DNA of 64,000 nt. Source: Gracilibacillus boraciitolerans JCM 21714. GTDB lineage: Bacteria > Bacillota > Bacilli > Bacillales > Amphibacillaceae. The DNA is taken from assembly GCF_000521485.1 (NCBI RefSeq), contig NZ_BAVS01000001.1, forward strand, positions 310,001 to 374,000. Reading direction: 5' to 3'. The position numbers were made by a program, and so were the translations under genes. The notes beneath the pieces are model-generated. The model was given only the letters and a program-made list of their open reading frames with translations, made no database searches and was not told the origin of the DNA. Positions 22,250 through 32,921 of the stretch are shown one piece after another (the first letter of the stretch is position 1; each line of letters opens with the position of its first letter).

Positions 22250-22290
22250 TGACAATAAAAAAGGTAAAATGGTTGTGTGCTATAAAATAA
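22249..22290 (+). pseudogene. 13-codon stump overlapping the padR stop
   Basis: ATG overlaps the padR stop as TGATG and is preceded by GAGGAGGA, the layout of a coupled second gene. The frame reads MTIKKVKWLCAIK and stops. A lysine-tryptophan rich start like this resembles DUF2812 proteins often paired with PadR, but the stretch is too short to prove it. It is probably the remnant of a deleted target gene. Confidence 0.45.
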
Positions 22291-22331
22291 ACCAGACCGA
22301 TTTTAAAAAATCTAAATTTTTTTATATAAAC

Positions 22332-22362
22332 AAAAAACACCCAGAGCAACTGAGTGTTTTTT
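22332..22362. terminator. Terminator at the end of the his operon
   Basis: AAAAAACACCCAG and CTGAGTGTTTTTT pair around a short loop with one mismatch. T runs are present on both strands. It separates the his operon from the PadR region. Confidence 0.85.
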
Positions 22363-22369
22363 GCGGTTA

Positions 22370-23020
22370 TTACCACTTTTTAATTTCCTCACGATCGCCT
22401 TTACTGTTCCCTTTTTTCGCAAAGCGATTAGACAGTTCTTGCTTAACATTCTCTAAGGATACACCCTGATTGGCCATCATGACAAAGGTATGGTAAAGCA
22501 AATCACTTACTTCGTTTGTTAGTTCTTCTTTATCATCATTTTTAGCGGCGATTACTACTTCACCGGCTTCTTCGATCACTTTCTTACCAATTTTATCGAC
22601 ACCTTTGTCATATAAATAGTTCGTATAGGAATTTTCTACACGTTCTGTTTTACGTCCCTCTATTTCTTTCATCACATGTTCTATAATCGAAGCGTCAAAA
22701 TTAGATTCTCTTTCTGCCACTCTATTAAAAAAGCATGAAGTTTCCCCCCCCGTATGACAAGCCGGACCTGCTGGGATTACCTGAATGAGCAGTGTATCCT
22801 GATCACAATCTAAATCGATTGACTGGACCTCTTGTGTATTACCAGATGTGGCACCTTTGTTCCATAATTCTTCTCTTGATCTTGAATAGAACCATGTTTG
22901 TTTTGTTTCTAATGTTTTCTGATAGGCTTCTTCATTTACATATGCTAGCATTAACACTTCTTTTGTATAATAATCGGTTACAACTGCTGGTACTAATCCT
23001 TTTGAAAAATCAGGTTTCAC
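22370..23020 (-). CDS. hisI: Bifunctional phosphoribosyl-AMP cyclohydrolase / phosphoribosyl-ATP pyrophosphatase
   Basis: Catalyses the second and third steps of histidine synthesis. Residues 1-110 are the cyclohydrolase: [25 protein letters not shown] and zinc ligands in [10 protein letters not shown] and PACHTG. The C-terminal MazG-like pyrophosphatase has [19 protein letters not shown] and [10 protein letters not shown]. 216 residues. It starts at GTG 23020 and overlaps the hisF stop by 11 bases, so translation is coupled. An eight-C run (22744-22751) makes [11 protein letters not shown] where CHTG-x-SCF is usual. It is last in the operon. Confidence 0.95.
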   Translation of the reverse strand: MKPDFSKGLVPAVVTDYYTKEVLMLAYVNEEAYQKTLETKQTWFYSRSREELWNKGATSGNTQEVQSIDLDCDQDTLLIQVIPAGPACHTGGETSCFFNRVAERESNFDASIIEHVMKEIEGRKTERVENSYTNYLYDKGVDKIGKKVIEEAGEVVIAAKNDDKEELTNEVSDLLYHTFVMMANQGVSLENVKQELSNRFAKKGNSKGDREEIKKW

Positions 23021-23769
23021 GAATATTCACTCCTTGTAGTTTGCATTGATCTTTTACTTGTTTTATCGAAAACGTATTTTCATGAAAAATAGATGCAGCT
23101 AACCCCGCCGAGACATCTGTTTGTTTAAAGACTTCTGGGAAATGTTCTGGTTTACCAACTCCACCTGAGGCGATGACAGGTATTCTCACTGCATTCACAA
23201 CGGTCTCTGTAAGTTTAAGATCAAACCCATTTTTTACGCCGTCTGTATCAACACTAGTGAGCAAGATTTCTCCTGCTCCTCTTTTTTCAGCTTCTTTTGC
23301 CCATTCTATTGCATCTATTTCTGTATCCTTACTGCCACCGTGGGTCATTACATGCCATGTATCACAAACGTGTTTTGCGTCAATCGCTACTACGATACAT
23401 TGTGCACCAAAGCGATCCGATGCTTCCGTTATAAGTGACGGATTGGTCACTGCAGCTGAATTCATACCAACTTTGTCTGCTCCAGCTTTTAATAGACGAT
23501 CGACATCCTCAATGGTACGTACGCCGCCCCCCCACTGTAAAAGGGACAAAAACCTCTTGAGCCGTGCGTTTTACAATATCAATCATTGTTTGTCTACCTT
23601 CATTTGTCGCGGAAATATCTAGAAAAATGATCTCATCTGCGCCATCTCGGGAATAATTCGATGCCATGTCAACTGGATCACCTAATTCACGTAATCCAAC
23701 AAAATTAGTGCCTTTTACCACTTTTCCTTCTTTTACATCAAGGCAGGGTATAATTCGTTTGGCAATCAT
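23010..23769 (-). CDS. hisF: Imidazole glycerol phosphate synthase cyclase subunit (frameshifted)
   Basis: Forms imidazole glycerol phosphate and AICAR using ammonia from HisH. It begins [20 protein letters not shown], diagnostic of HisF, with catalytic Asp in PCLDVKEG and in [11 protein letters not shown]. The phosphate-binding loop [13 protein letters not shown] is near residue 220. The frame breaks at 23527-23533, where a C run of seven splits [13 protein letters not shown]. About 252 residues when repaired. It overlaps hisH by four bases. In most bacilli hisA lies between hisH and hisF; here nothing separates them. Confidence 0.95.
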
Positions 23770-24383
23770 GCGTATTGCCCCCTATCCACTTTCGTTTCTT
23801 CCATAAATACTTTTAACAAATCGACGCCAACCTCGCCACTTTTTTCAGGATGAAATTGCATCCCATATATCTGACCATTTTGGACAATGCCTGGAACCGT
23901 TGACCCATAATCAGCAGTAGCCACTATATATTTTTGATCAGTACGAGCTTGAAACGAGTGTACAAAATAGACATGCTTATCTTGAAACGATGCAAATGGT
24001 TGATTGTTGTTTTCAATCTGTAATTGATTCCAGCCAATATGTGGCAAAATATATTCCGTTTCGATTTTATCAACTTCTCCAGGAATTAGACCTAATCCAT
24101 CAGAAATACCATTCTCGTAGCCTTTTTCAAATAATAACTGCATTCCTAAGCAAATTCCTAAAAAAGGCTTTTGTTTTGCCAACCGGCGAAGTGGCTTTAA
24201 TAGATTTCGTTGATTTATTTCTTCCACCGCTGCCTGAAAAGATCCAACACCAGGTAAAATAATATGTGTTGCTTGTTCTAAACGCTCCATTGAGTCTGTG
24301 ATTTCCACTTCATACCCTAAACGTAAGAAAGCCGTTCTCACACTTGCGACATTACCCATACCATAATCTACAATTGCTATCAT
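23766..24383 (-). CDS. hisH: Imidazole glycerol phosphate synthase glutaminase subunit
   Basis: Class I glutamine amidotransferase that feeds ammonia to HisF. The nucleophile cysteine is in [16 protein letters not shown] near residue 80. The catalytic His-Glu pair is in [13 protein letters not shown] near residue 180. 205 residues, normal length. The start overlaps the hisB stop by four bases and its own stop overlaps the hisF start, so the three are tightly coupled. Confidence 0.96.
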   Translation of the reverse strand: MIAIVDYGMGNVASVRTAFLRLGYEVEITDSMERLEQATHIILPGVGSFQAAVEEINQRNLLKPLRRLAKQKPFLGICLGMQLLFEKGYENGISDGLGLIPGEVDKIETEYILPHIGWNQLQIENNNQPFASFQDKHVYFVHSFQARTDQKYIVATADYGSTVPGIVQNGQIYGMQFHPEKSGEVGVDLLKVFMEETKVDRGQYA

Positions 24384-24973
24384 TCGATTAACCCCCCCTT
24401 TGTAGAGATAACCTCTTCAATATCAGGATTAACTCGGACTGCTTCACCTAAAGCGCGGCCTAACGCTTTAAAAATGGCCTCAATTTTATGGTGTGTGTTA
24501 TCCCCCCCATATAATACTTTGGCATGAAGCGTAATCGCTGATTGAAAAGCAAAAGCTTGTAGAAACTCCTGTACTAATTCTGTATCAAAATTACCTAATT
24601 TTTCATTAGAAAATACGGCATCAAATACAAAAAATGGTCTACCACTTATATCTAACGAGACAAATCCTAACGCTTCGTCCATTGGTACGTAAGCCGTTCC
24701 GTAACGATTGATTGACTTTTTGTCCCCTAATGCTTCCCGCACTAACTGACCAAGTACAATTCCAACATCCTCGACGGTATGGTGACTATCGATGTGCAAA
24801 TCACCTTCTGCTTGAACTGTTAAGCCAATACGACCGTGACGAGCAAATGCATTTAGCATATGATCAAAAAAGCCAACACCTGTATCAATGCTTACCTGAC
24901 TCGGATCATCTAAATTAACAGCTACCTCAATTTTCGTCTCTAACGTTTCTCTCTTTTTAGTCGCAGTTCTCAT
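24380..24973 (-). CDS. hisB: Imidazoleglycerol-phosphate dehydratase
   Basis: Dehydrates imidazole glycerol phosphate to imidazole acetol phosphate. Manganese-binding histidine motifs are [14 protein letters not shown] near residue 35, [11 protein letters not shown] near 62 and [18 protein letters not shown] near 165. 197 residues. Seven-C runs at 24502-24508 and 24392-24398 add glycines in LYGGDNTHH and TKGGLIE. ATG overlaps the hisD stop by one base. Confidence 0.96.
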   Translation of the reverse strand: MRTATKKRETLETKIEVAVNLDDPSQVSIDTGVGFFDHMLNAFARHGRIGLTVQAEGDLHIDSHHTVEDVGIVLGQLVREALGDKKSINRYGTAYVPMDEALGFVSLDISGRPFFVFDAVFSNEKLGNFDTELVQEFLQAFAFQSAITLHAKVLYGGDNTHHKIEAIFKALGRALGEAVRVNPDIEEVISTKGGLIE

Positions 24974-26259
24974 TATTTCTCCTCCAAACGTTTACTTATC
25001 GCCAGGCCATGACCTTCCAATTGTTCTTGATTAGCAATATTGATTACATCCTGTCCAGCCTCAGTTAGCGCTGACTCGGAATAATATAGATAAGTAGTTT
25101 TCTTGACAAAATCATCAACAGATAATCCGGATGAAAAACGTGCGGTTCCAGATGTTGGCAATACATGGTTGGGTCCTGCATAATAATCTCCCAGTGCTTC
25201 TGGTGTATAATGACCTAAAAAGACGGAGCCTGCATTTCTTACTTTACCTAAATAACTTAATGGATCAGTAACCTGGATTTCTAAATGCTCAGGGGGCAAT
25301 TTTATTAGACAGAACAAATGCTTCATCTAACGTGTCCACAACAACACTAGCACCTTTTTCTTTAAGAGATGCTGCTGCGATCTCTTTTCGAGGAAGAACA
25401 GCACATTGTTTTTCAAGCTCCTCATCAACTGCCTTAGCAAGTTTATTAGAAGTTGTAATTAAAAAGGAACGTGCGGTTTCCCCCATGTTCCGCTTGTGCA
25501 ATTAGATCTGCTGCAATGTAAATAGAATTAGCAGAATCATCCGCAATAATTGCTACTTCACTTGGGCCTGCGATCATATCAATTCCGACATCTCCATAGA
25601 CTAATTTCTTAGCTGCTGCCACATAAGCATTACCTGGTCCAACGATTTTATCAACCTTAGGAATGGACTCTGTACCATACGCTAATGCAGCAATAGCCTG
25701 CACGCCGCCAACACGGTAAATAGCTGTAACACCAGCAATATCTGCTGCGACAGCAGGATAGGTGCAAGTTCTTCCCCCCCATCTTTAACAGGAGTTGTCA
25801 TATATACTTCTTCCACACCTGCAAGCACTGCAGGAATAGCATTCATCAATACGGATGAAGGATAAACAGCGGTTCCGCCTGGCACATAAATACCTACTCG
25901 CTCTATTGGACGAAATAATTGCCCAGAAATGATATGATTATCAGCCTGCATCATTCGCGAAGCACTTAATTGTTTACGGTGAAAATCGCGGATGTTATCT
26001 GCTGCACGCTGCAACGAACGTATTACTTCATTATCGACTTTGTCCCAGGCAGCCTTCCGCTCTTCTTCTGAGACAATAAATGAGGCAGGTGCTTTACCAT
26101 CAAACTTTTCAATATACTTATTAACAGCCTTATCCCTTTAGCTTGCACCTCTGCAATAATTTCACTGGCAGCTTGTAAATACTGTTGCTGTTCCTGATTA
26201 TTTGTTTTTCCGGGAGCAGCTTTTGTTAGAAACTCCTCCATCGATAATAAAGAAATCAT
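24973..26259 (-). CDS. hisD: Histidinol dehydrogenase (at least four frameshifts)
   Basis: NAD-dependent, zinc-containing enzyme for the last two steps of histidine synthesis. Recognisable blocks are [60 protein letters not shown] and LPTSGTARF. The frame breaks near 26138 (one base missing), near 25758 (one base missing), at 25480-25484 (five C for four, in AEHGETARSF) and at 25292-25296 (five G for four, in IAPEHLEIQ). A seven-C run at about 25774-25780 adds one glycine. Repaired, it gives about 428 residues, the usual length. So many breaks in one operon gene point to poor sequence here, not decay. Confidence 0.92.
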
Positions 26260-26875
26260 CGTTGTTTTGCTCCTTCCTTGAATCGTTCTATCACAGGAAC
26301 TAATTGTTCTCGTTTAATTTTTAAAGAAGATCGGTTAGCAATCAGTCGTGCACTAAAAGCCAAAAATTCATCTTCGATCACAAGTCCATTCTCCTTCAAC
26401 GTATTTCCTGTTTCAACAATATCAACAATCGCATCTGCTAATCCTAGAATAGGTGCTAATTCAACAGAACCTTCTAGTTTAATAATATCAACCGATTCTC
26501 CTTTTTCTTTAAAATACGTTTTTGTAATATTAGTAAACGTACTGGCAATTCGTTTCTTTTGATCTGGCCATTGATAATCCTTTTTGGTTGCTAAAGCCAT
26601 GCGACATTGACCGAATGGAAGCGGGAATAGATTATACACATCTGGTTGATGTTCAATAATAATATCTCCACCAACGACCCCAATATCTGCAATACCATTC
26701 TCTACATATGTTGTTACATCAGGTCCTTTCGCAAAGAAAAAGAAAAAATCTTTAGTTTCAATTTGCAACTTTCTTCCTTTGTCCAGCAATGTTCTACCTC
26801 ATAACCTAGGCCTTCAAAAAAGTTCAAAAATTGTTTTTCTAAACGTCCTTTAGTAAGTGCTATTACTGGTTTCAT
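26256..26875 (-). CDS. hisG: ATP phosphoribosyltransferase catalytic subunit, short form (frameshifted)
   Basis: Condenses ATP and PRPP in the first step of histidine synthesis. It is the short HisG form that needs HisZ. The N-terminus reads MKPVIALTKGRLEKQFLNFF from ATG 26875, which overlaps the hisZ stop. A missing base near 26783 shifts the frame before KGRKLQIETKDF. The core contains AKGPDVTTYVENGIADIGVVGGD, and the PRPP loop is VDIVETGNTLKENGL near residue 165. About 206 residues. The hisD start overlaps its stop by four bases. Confidence 0.93.
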
Positions 26876-27997
26876 TTCTCAACCACCTTATACTGACTGT
26901 TCTCTTCCACGACTTGATAGATTTTCTGATAGACTGATTTATTTCGTAACTCGTATTGGATATCTACCACTTGTTCATCAATTTCCGTTCTGAATTGTTC
27001 TGCAACCGCATGTGTGGCAGGTGTGGCAAGAATACATATTTTTTCTGGCTCTGGTTCTGCTACCATATGTTTTGCTAAAGTATCAACATCAAATGCTAAA
27101 CCAACTGCTGAAGTATTTTGGTCAAATTGCTCATATAAGCGATCATATCTGCCCCCCTGAGAAACATGTGGAACCATCATTTGTTAAAAATCCTCTAAAC
27201 ATGATTCCATCATAATATGGTAAATTCTTAACACGACCCAAATCAACAATCACTTCGGAAACACCTGCTGACTCTAATAAATCGATTAATTCCTCGATAT
27301 GACATAAGATTTCTAACAAATCCTGCCGGTCTGACCAGCGTTCACGGTACATGTCAATCATTTCTCTCGATCCATAGGCATCAATAAGCGCTACTAATGG
27401 TTCAGCTAGTTCTCGATGACCTGCTTTTTCGACAATTGATTTGACAAGATCGGATCGCTTATCATGCATCGCATTTAATAAAGCTAATTCTGATTGTTTA
27501 TCAAAATGATAAGTTGCAATAAGCGCATCAAAAATTCCAGTATGACCTAATTCGATCACATATGCTTTAATATTTAAGTTTTTAAGATAAGCTATTGCAG
27601 TAAGCAGGCTTTCTGCTTCACTTAAAAAACGATCAGCATGAACGATCTCTATTCCTGCCTGTCTACTTTCTGTTTCATCTTTATCAAAACGAAATACACT
27701 TCCTTGGTAAGACCATTTCTGTTCAGAAGGATGTTGTCCAGAAATCGCACGGGCTATAGCTGCTGTCCAGTCCGGACGTAATACTTCGATTTCTCCTTCA
27801 CCGTTAAACCATTTCAGCATCGAACATAAATCCATTCCAGCCATTTCATTGGTAAATGTACTCGCATATTCAACGACTGGCGTCGAGATTGTTTTGAAGT
27901 TTCGCTTTTTTGTTACTATTCGAAAAATCTCTGACGCTCGCAAGCGATTAGAGATTTGTATACCTGTTTCATCTTGACTTCCAGCTGGTAAAAACAT
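26872..27997 (-). CDS. hisZ: ATP phosphoribosyltransferase regulatory subunit (frameshifted)
   Basis: Paralogue of histidyl-tRNA synthetase without tRNA charging activity. It binds HisG and mediates histidine feedback. Class II motif 1 and 2 blocks are seen in TPVVEYASTF and LRPDWTAAIARAI, and the A-loop in SGGRYDRLYEQF. The frame breaks at 27152-27157, where six C stand for five. About 375 residues when repaired. ATG 27997 is chosen because AGGA lies ten bases upstream; the GTG at 28006 abuts that site. First gene of the his operon. Confidence 0.92.
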
Positions 27998-28026
27998 ATA
28001 ATTCACGTCCTATTTCACTTTATTAA

Positions 28027-28048
28027 TTTACCACTCTACCGTGGTAAA
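28027..28048. promoter_or_regulatory. Perfect palindrome in the his operon leader, candidate operator
   Basis: TTTACCAC and GTGGTAAA flank a six-base spacer, about 30 bases upstream of the hisZ start. No T-box is present in this leader, so a DNA-binding repressor is the simplest explanation. Which protein binds is unknown. Confidence 0.5.
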
Positions 28049-28110
28049 GCGTTTATTTATGTATTAACCCTATCATAAAACATATTTATCTGTCAATCCA
28101 TACTTTGCAA

Positions 28111-28154
28111 TTTAATCACGACGGTTTACAATAGAATAAACTGTTGTGATTAAA
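28111..28154. promoter_or_regulatory. Inverted repeat in the hisZ-hisJ divergent region
   Basis: TTTAATCACGAC and GTTGTGATTAAA are 12-base arms with one mismatch, 20 bases apart. They lie 26 to 69 bases upstream of hisJ and upstream of a TTGACA that could serve the his operon. Function unknown. Confidence 0.4.
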
Positions 28155-28179
28155 AAATAGCTTAGAAGGAGTTTTTCTT

Positions 28180-29003
28180 ATGTTAATCAAAGGAGATTAT
28201 CACGTCCATACACCTTTTTGTCCACATGGTTCAGCTGATGCGGTTCAAAATTATATTGAAGAAGCAATAAAAAAAGGATTAACCGAAATTACTTTTACAG
28301 AACATGCTCCACTGCCAGTTAACTTTATCGACCCAACACCACATCAAGATAGTGCTATGAATTGGAAAGACATCGATAACTATATAGATACAATTAACGC
28401 TGCAAAAAAACATATCAATCCAAAATTACTATCAATCTAGGATTTGAAGTTGATTATATCGAAGGATATCAAGAAAGCACCACTACTTTTCTTAATGAAT
28501 ATGGGCCATCTATAGATGACGCTATATTGTCCGTTCACATGCTAAAAAATCCTGTCAATCAGTATGTATGTATTGACTACAGCAGTGAGGAATTTTCAAA
28601 TATCATTCAACAATTTGATAGTGTGGAAGCTGTTTACGATAAATATTATCAAACATTAGAAAATGCTATATTAGCTGACCTCGGTCCATATAAACCAAAA
28701 CGAATCGGTCATTTAACATTAATTCAAAAATTCCAAAGAAAATATGCTGTCGACCTAAGCTATCACGCAACTATTGATTACATACTTAATCTGATCCAGC
28801 AGCATCAGTTCGAGTTAGATATTAACACGGCAGGTCTTTACAAAGAGGATTGTCAGATGCTTTATCCTCCTGAAGATATTGTCAAACAAGCAATTGCAAA
28901 AGGAATCCCTCTTAAACCCGGATCAGATAGCCACGAATCCAAAACCATCGCAAGAGGATTCGACATCATAAATAAATTTTTCAAGCACAATAATCAATTG
29001 TAA
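28180..29003 (+). CDS. hisJ: Histidinol-phosphatase, PHP family (frameshifted)
   Basis: Removes phosphate from histidinol phosphate, the step before HisD. PHP metal-binding motifs are DYHVHTPFCPHGSAD at residues 6-20, FTEHAPLP near 46 and LKPGSDSHESK near 247. The frame breaks near 28432, where one base is lost in KxTINLGFEVDY. About 274 residues when repaired, normal for HisJ/HisK. ATG 28180 follows AGAAGGAG. It is divergent from hisZ and completes the pathway except for hisA. Confidence 0.92.
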
Positions 29004-29009
29004 TTAAAC

Positions 29010-29086
29010 TAAACTGCGAAGTAAATGGACTGAGCTTTTGCCTAGCATTTATCAAACTTTCAAAATTATCACTTGTTCGCAGTTTA
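29010..29086. other. Long-range inverted repeat after hisJ
   Basis: TAAACTGCGAA (29010-29020) and TTCGCAGTTTA (29076-29086) are perfect 11-base arms enclosing 55 bases without a convincing gene. No T run follows immediately, so it is not a clear terminator. It lies between the convergent hisJ and dynA. Confidence 0.35.
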
Positions 29087-29144
29087 TATCTACTAAGGAT
29101 ATATTTCAAATCGGGTTATCATGTCGGGTTTTTGTGTGTATCGC

Positions 29145-32100
29145 TTAGCCTATTTTTTTATCCGCTAAGACCTCTTCTAAATAGTGATGTATATTTTCTA
29201 ACTGGTCTTTGTTTTTTTCCTGATCCGCTATTCCATCAATTACCTGTCTGTAATAGTTATCAACCTCAACTAAGTAATTATCCCATACTTTTTGCTCATA
29301 ATCATGCCATTGTGATTGATAAAATTTCATTAAATCTTGTTCCATTTGACTGATTAGCTCCTGCCATCTGGCAATTAGATAATCAGATACCTGTTCTTCT
29401 AACTGCTTTCTAACATTATCAGCAAAAAAAGATTTCGTATCTTTATAAGTCTGCGTCCACTTTGATACCAGGGACTGATCAGCATGTATTTCTTGTAAAT
29501 CAATTTCCGGTGGCATAAATTGAATATCCTCATACTGTGACAAAGAAAAAACAGTATCAATCTCTTTTAGCTGACGATCCATATCCGTCTTCATTGTCTG
29601 CATCGCTTGATTCCAACTTTGTTCTATTCGTATAACGATTGCTTCATATTCATGCTTTGAGCGAACAGAAATCGTTTTAAACAACTTATCAAGGGCATTT
29701 TCTAATTGTTTTTTTCCATTTTTTCCACTAGATTGAATCGCACCAGGATGAATATGGTCTTTCCAAAGATCTGTAAACTGAATCATGAAACGCTGTTTCG
29801 CATAAAAACTTTGTTTGGTTAATTTTTGAGCCACCATATCAAAATAAATTTTATTCTTTCTTTGTTCAATTTTAGTTTCTATTTCTAGCTTATTTTGTTT
29901 ATTTTTTTCGATGAGACGCTCTTTTTCTTGTTGGTCACTATTTATCATGGATAACCAGCTCGATACTAAACTATTGGCGCGAGCTAAATCAATATAAATC
30001 GAGCGCATTGACATTTGGGCTAACTCTTCCTTTACAAAACGATAAAAGTTTTCCTCGAATTGGGGAAGTCCGGTATGCTCATCCTTATGTTCTACCGCCT
30101 GCTTACTAGACACAGGGAATATTTGAGGATCTTTAATATCAAATCGTTGTAATTCAGAACGAACATAATCGACAACCATAGTCTCTTCCTGTTCATTTTT
30201 AGCTAAGTCAATCGCATTTATCATGAAGAACATTTTATCTAATTCAAACGCATCTTTGACACTGCCTAGCCGTTCTAAAAACTGCTGATCCGGCTTAGAA
30301 AATGGATGGTTAAAATAGGTCACAAATAATATGGCGTCTGCATCTTTAATATAAGAAAAAGCTAAATCTGTATGTCTAGCATTTACAGAGTCAGCGCCAG
30401 GTGTATCCACTAAGGTAATATGATTTTTGGTCAACGGACAATCATAGAAAAGCTCCATTTCTTTGACAAAACAAGCAATCGTTTCATCACGGATGTATCG
30501 TTGAAAATCCTCAAAACCAACCACATAAGATAAGCCGATGCTTTCCTTCATTTCTGAATACCCTTGATATAATGCTGCAAGAAAAGACCTATGCTGATCC
30601 GGAATATCTAATTTTGCTAATTTTGTTTTCTTAATCCAGCTGTAGGCATCATTTAAGAATTGAAAATCTTTTTCAGTAATATCGTTGATATCCGCTAACA
30701 ATTCTTGTTCCTGTTTAAAAATAACTAGTACTTCCTTATGGCGATAGCCGGTCCTTACCGGACTTATTTTATTGATAGCTGCTGTAGTTGGATTAGGTGA
30801 AACAGGTAATATTTTTTCTCCGATAAGTGCGTTAGCAAACGAGGATTTTCCTGCACTAAAGGCACCAAATAATGCAATTGTAAAATGACGATCTGTTAAT
30901 CTTTCTTTTTTTTGACCGATTTCCTGTCTTATCGAATCCAAGCTCGTAATTGGTTCAATAAGTTGTTGAGCTTTATTAGCATCCATTAACGTTTGTTTAT
31001 ACGATAACAAGGATGTGGTCGACGCTTCTTCCTTTTTATTTACTATTTCTTTTTTTTCTATATTATTATTTACTATAATCGCACTTACATCAATCATCCG
31101 ATCTACTTTTCGTTCCTCTAACTTCTTATCAATTAAGCTTATTGCTTGTTCATTACCAATAGATTCTCTATTATTTATAGCTTCTAGCTCATTTTTATAA
31201 TCGATAAACTTATTTTTGTATTTCTTTATTTCGATTTGTATTTCGTTAAAACGTTGATAACGCGCTACGTATAATTTGTTTTCTTTGATTTTTTCTTCTA
31301 TTGGGTTTAGTACATTATTTTGTACTTCCTGCCATTTATTTTTGTAATATTGACGATATAACTTTTTAACAGAAGCGGCTACTTGATCCGTGTACACTAA
31401 TAGATATTCTCCGTTGACAGTAGCACCATCTTCCATTAATGAAAGAAAATCCTCTGGCTTGAAGTTTTGTTCAAAGACAGCATCTGTCAAATTAACAGCT
31501 AAATAGGAGCTTAAAAATTCCGTAACTTTATCCCGCAACTTCCACTCCAGACTAGACTCCACTTTTTCTTTTAAAGTCGCATAAAAATCTAGTAATCGCT
31601 GATGACGTTCATCATTTATTTTTTTGACATTACGAAATAATCCTACTTTAAATTTTGGTTGATAGGATTCTAATAAAACTTCAGCTTTTTCACGAATTTC
31701 AAAAGGTACAAGCTGAGCATTTTTTGCAGTTTGTTCGACAATATACATGTATTCCTGCTCGATACTGTCACGCTCATGTATCAATAAATCATATCGATTT
31801 TGGACGACCTCATACGAATCGTTCGGCAATTCAATATCATCTATTTTTTCTTCTAACTCCTCTATTGCTTCATCGAAATACTTTTGCTCCTCCTGAATAC
31901 TAGACTGTACTGTGAAATTTATTCCTTCTACCAACGTTTCTTGTAATATAGAAGAGTGGGCTTCTTTTACCAACTTATTCACACACGCTTGAAAAGCAGT
32001 AAATTCATTAATTCCATTCGACTCATCAACATAGATGTATAAAATACACGCTTAGGCTGAATATTCCATTGTCGAAATACCGTTTCTAAACTTTCTTGAA

Positions 32101-32746
32101 ATGCTGTAAAAGATATTTCGGATTCATCATGCTTATCCATTTGATTAATAATCACATAGTATGGCTTGTGCATCGAATCAATTTCTTTTAAAAATGTAGC
32201 ATTAACTTCAGACTGAACATGATTATAATCCATGACATAAAATAAAACATCAACTTGATGCAGAGCGGATTCCGTTATTAACCGATCCGCATCATTTACT
32301 GCATCAATTCCAGGCGTGTCCATAAGTGTGACACCAGCAGGTAAATCCTCCATGTTCTTATAGATTTCGATTTTTTTAACCTGGTCTCCATCTCTGCACA
32401 ATTGATGTAGTTGTTCCAAGGGCGGAAGAGTCTTCATTTTAATTGCTTCCTGATGATTAAAATGAACGAGGACTTGTTCTATCCCTTGTTTTATTTCAAC
32501 AATGTTGGCACTGGTTGGAATCGGGCTTTGCGGAAGAAGATTCTCTTTCATCAAATGGTTAATTAACGTTGATTTACCTGCAGAGAAATGACCGCTAAAA
32601 CAAATATGAATCATATCTTGCTTTAATTTAGCATAATAATCTAAAATCTGAGTCAGATATTTTTCTTCGTTTTTATCTTTATAAAAATGGTATAAGTCTG
32701 CTAATTGCTGTTTATCTATAGCTTTATTACTCGTTGTTAACATCAT
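29145..32746 (-). CDS. dynA: Double-headed bacterial dynamin-like protein (frameshifted)
   Basis: Membrane-remodelling GTPase. B. subtilis DynA, with the same two-domain layout and about 1,190 residues, mends and fuses membranes and helps phage tolerance. The first GTPase head has P-loop GHFSAGKSTLINHL near residue 52 and DTPGIDAVNDADR near 135. The second has GAFSAGKSSFANALIGEKILP and DTPGADSVNARHTD. Long helical stalk regions follow each. The frame breaks near 32025, in SMVDESNGINEFTAFQACVNK. ATG 32746 or 32743 fits AAGGAG. About 1,200 residues when repaired. Confidence 0.9.
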
Positions 32747-32853
32747 TTAAACTCCTTGAATGGATTATTCTATAATTTTATTATACTTATTTTTAGCTAA
32801 TATTGCTATATGTATAGGAACCAAATGGTGATAAAGATACGTTAATTAAGAAA

Positions 32854-32910
32854 AATGTAGTTCGATTAAGAGTACAAAAGTTGCTTTGCACAACAAAAAA
32901 GAACTACATT
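32854..32910 (-). terminator. Possible terminator after parC
   Basis: AATGTAGTTC (32854-32863) and GAACTACATT (32901-32910) are perfect ten-base arms with a 37-base loop. On the minus strand a T-rich tract (TTTTTC) follows. The loop is long, so the call is tentative. The rest of 32747-32921 shows nothing else clear. Confidence 0.4.
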
Positions 32911-32921
32911 ATCACGTATTC

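Noticed and set aside
23010-23769. Second cyclase gene as a possible hisA
   Set aside because: Its N-terminus and catalytic blocks are HisF. The apparent two genes are one hisF split at a seven-C run.
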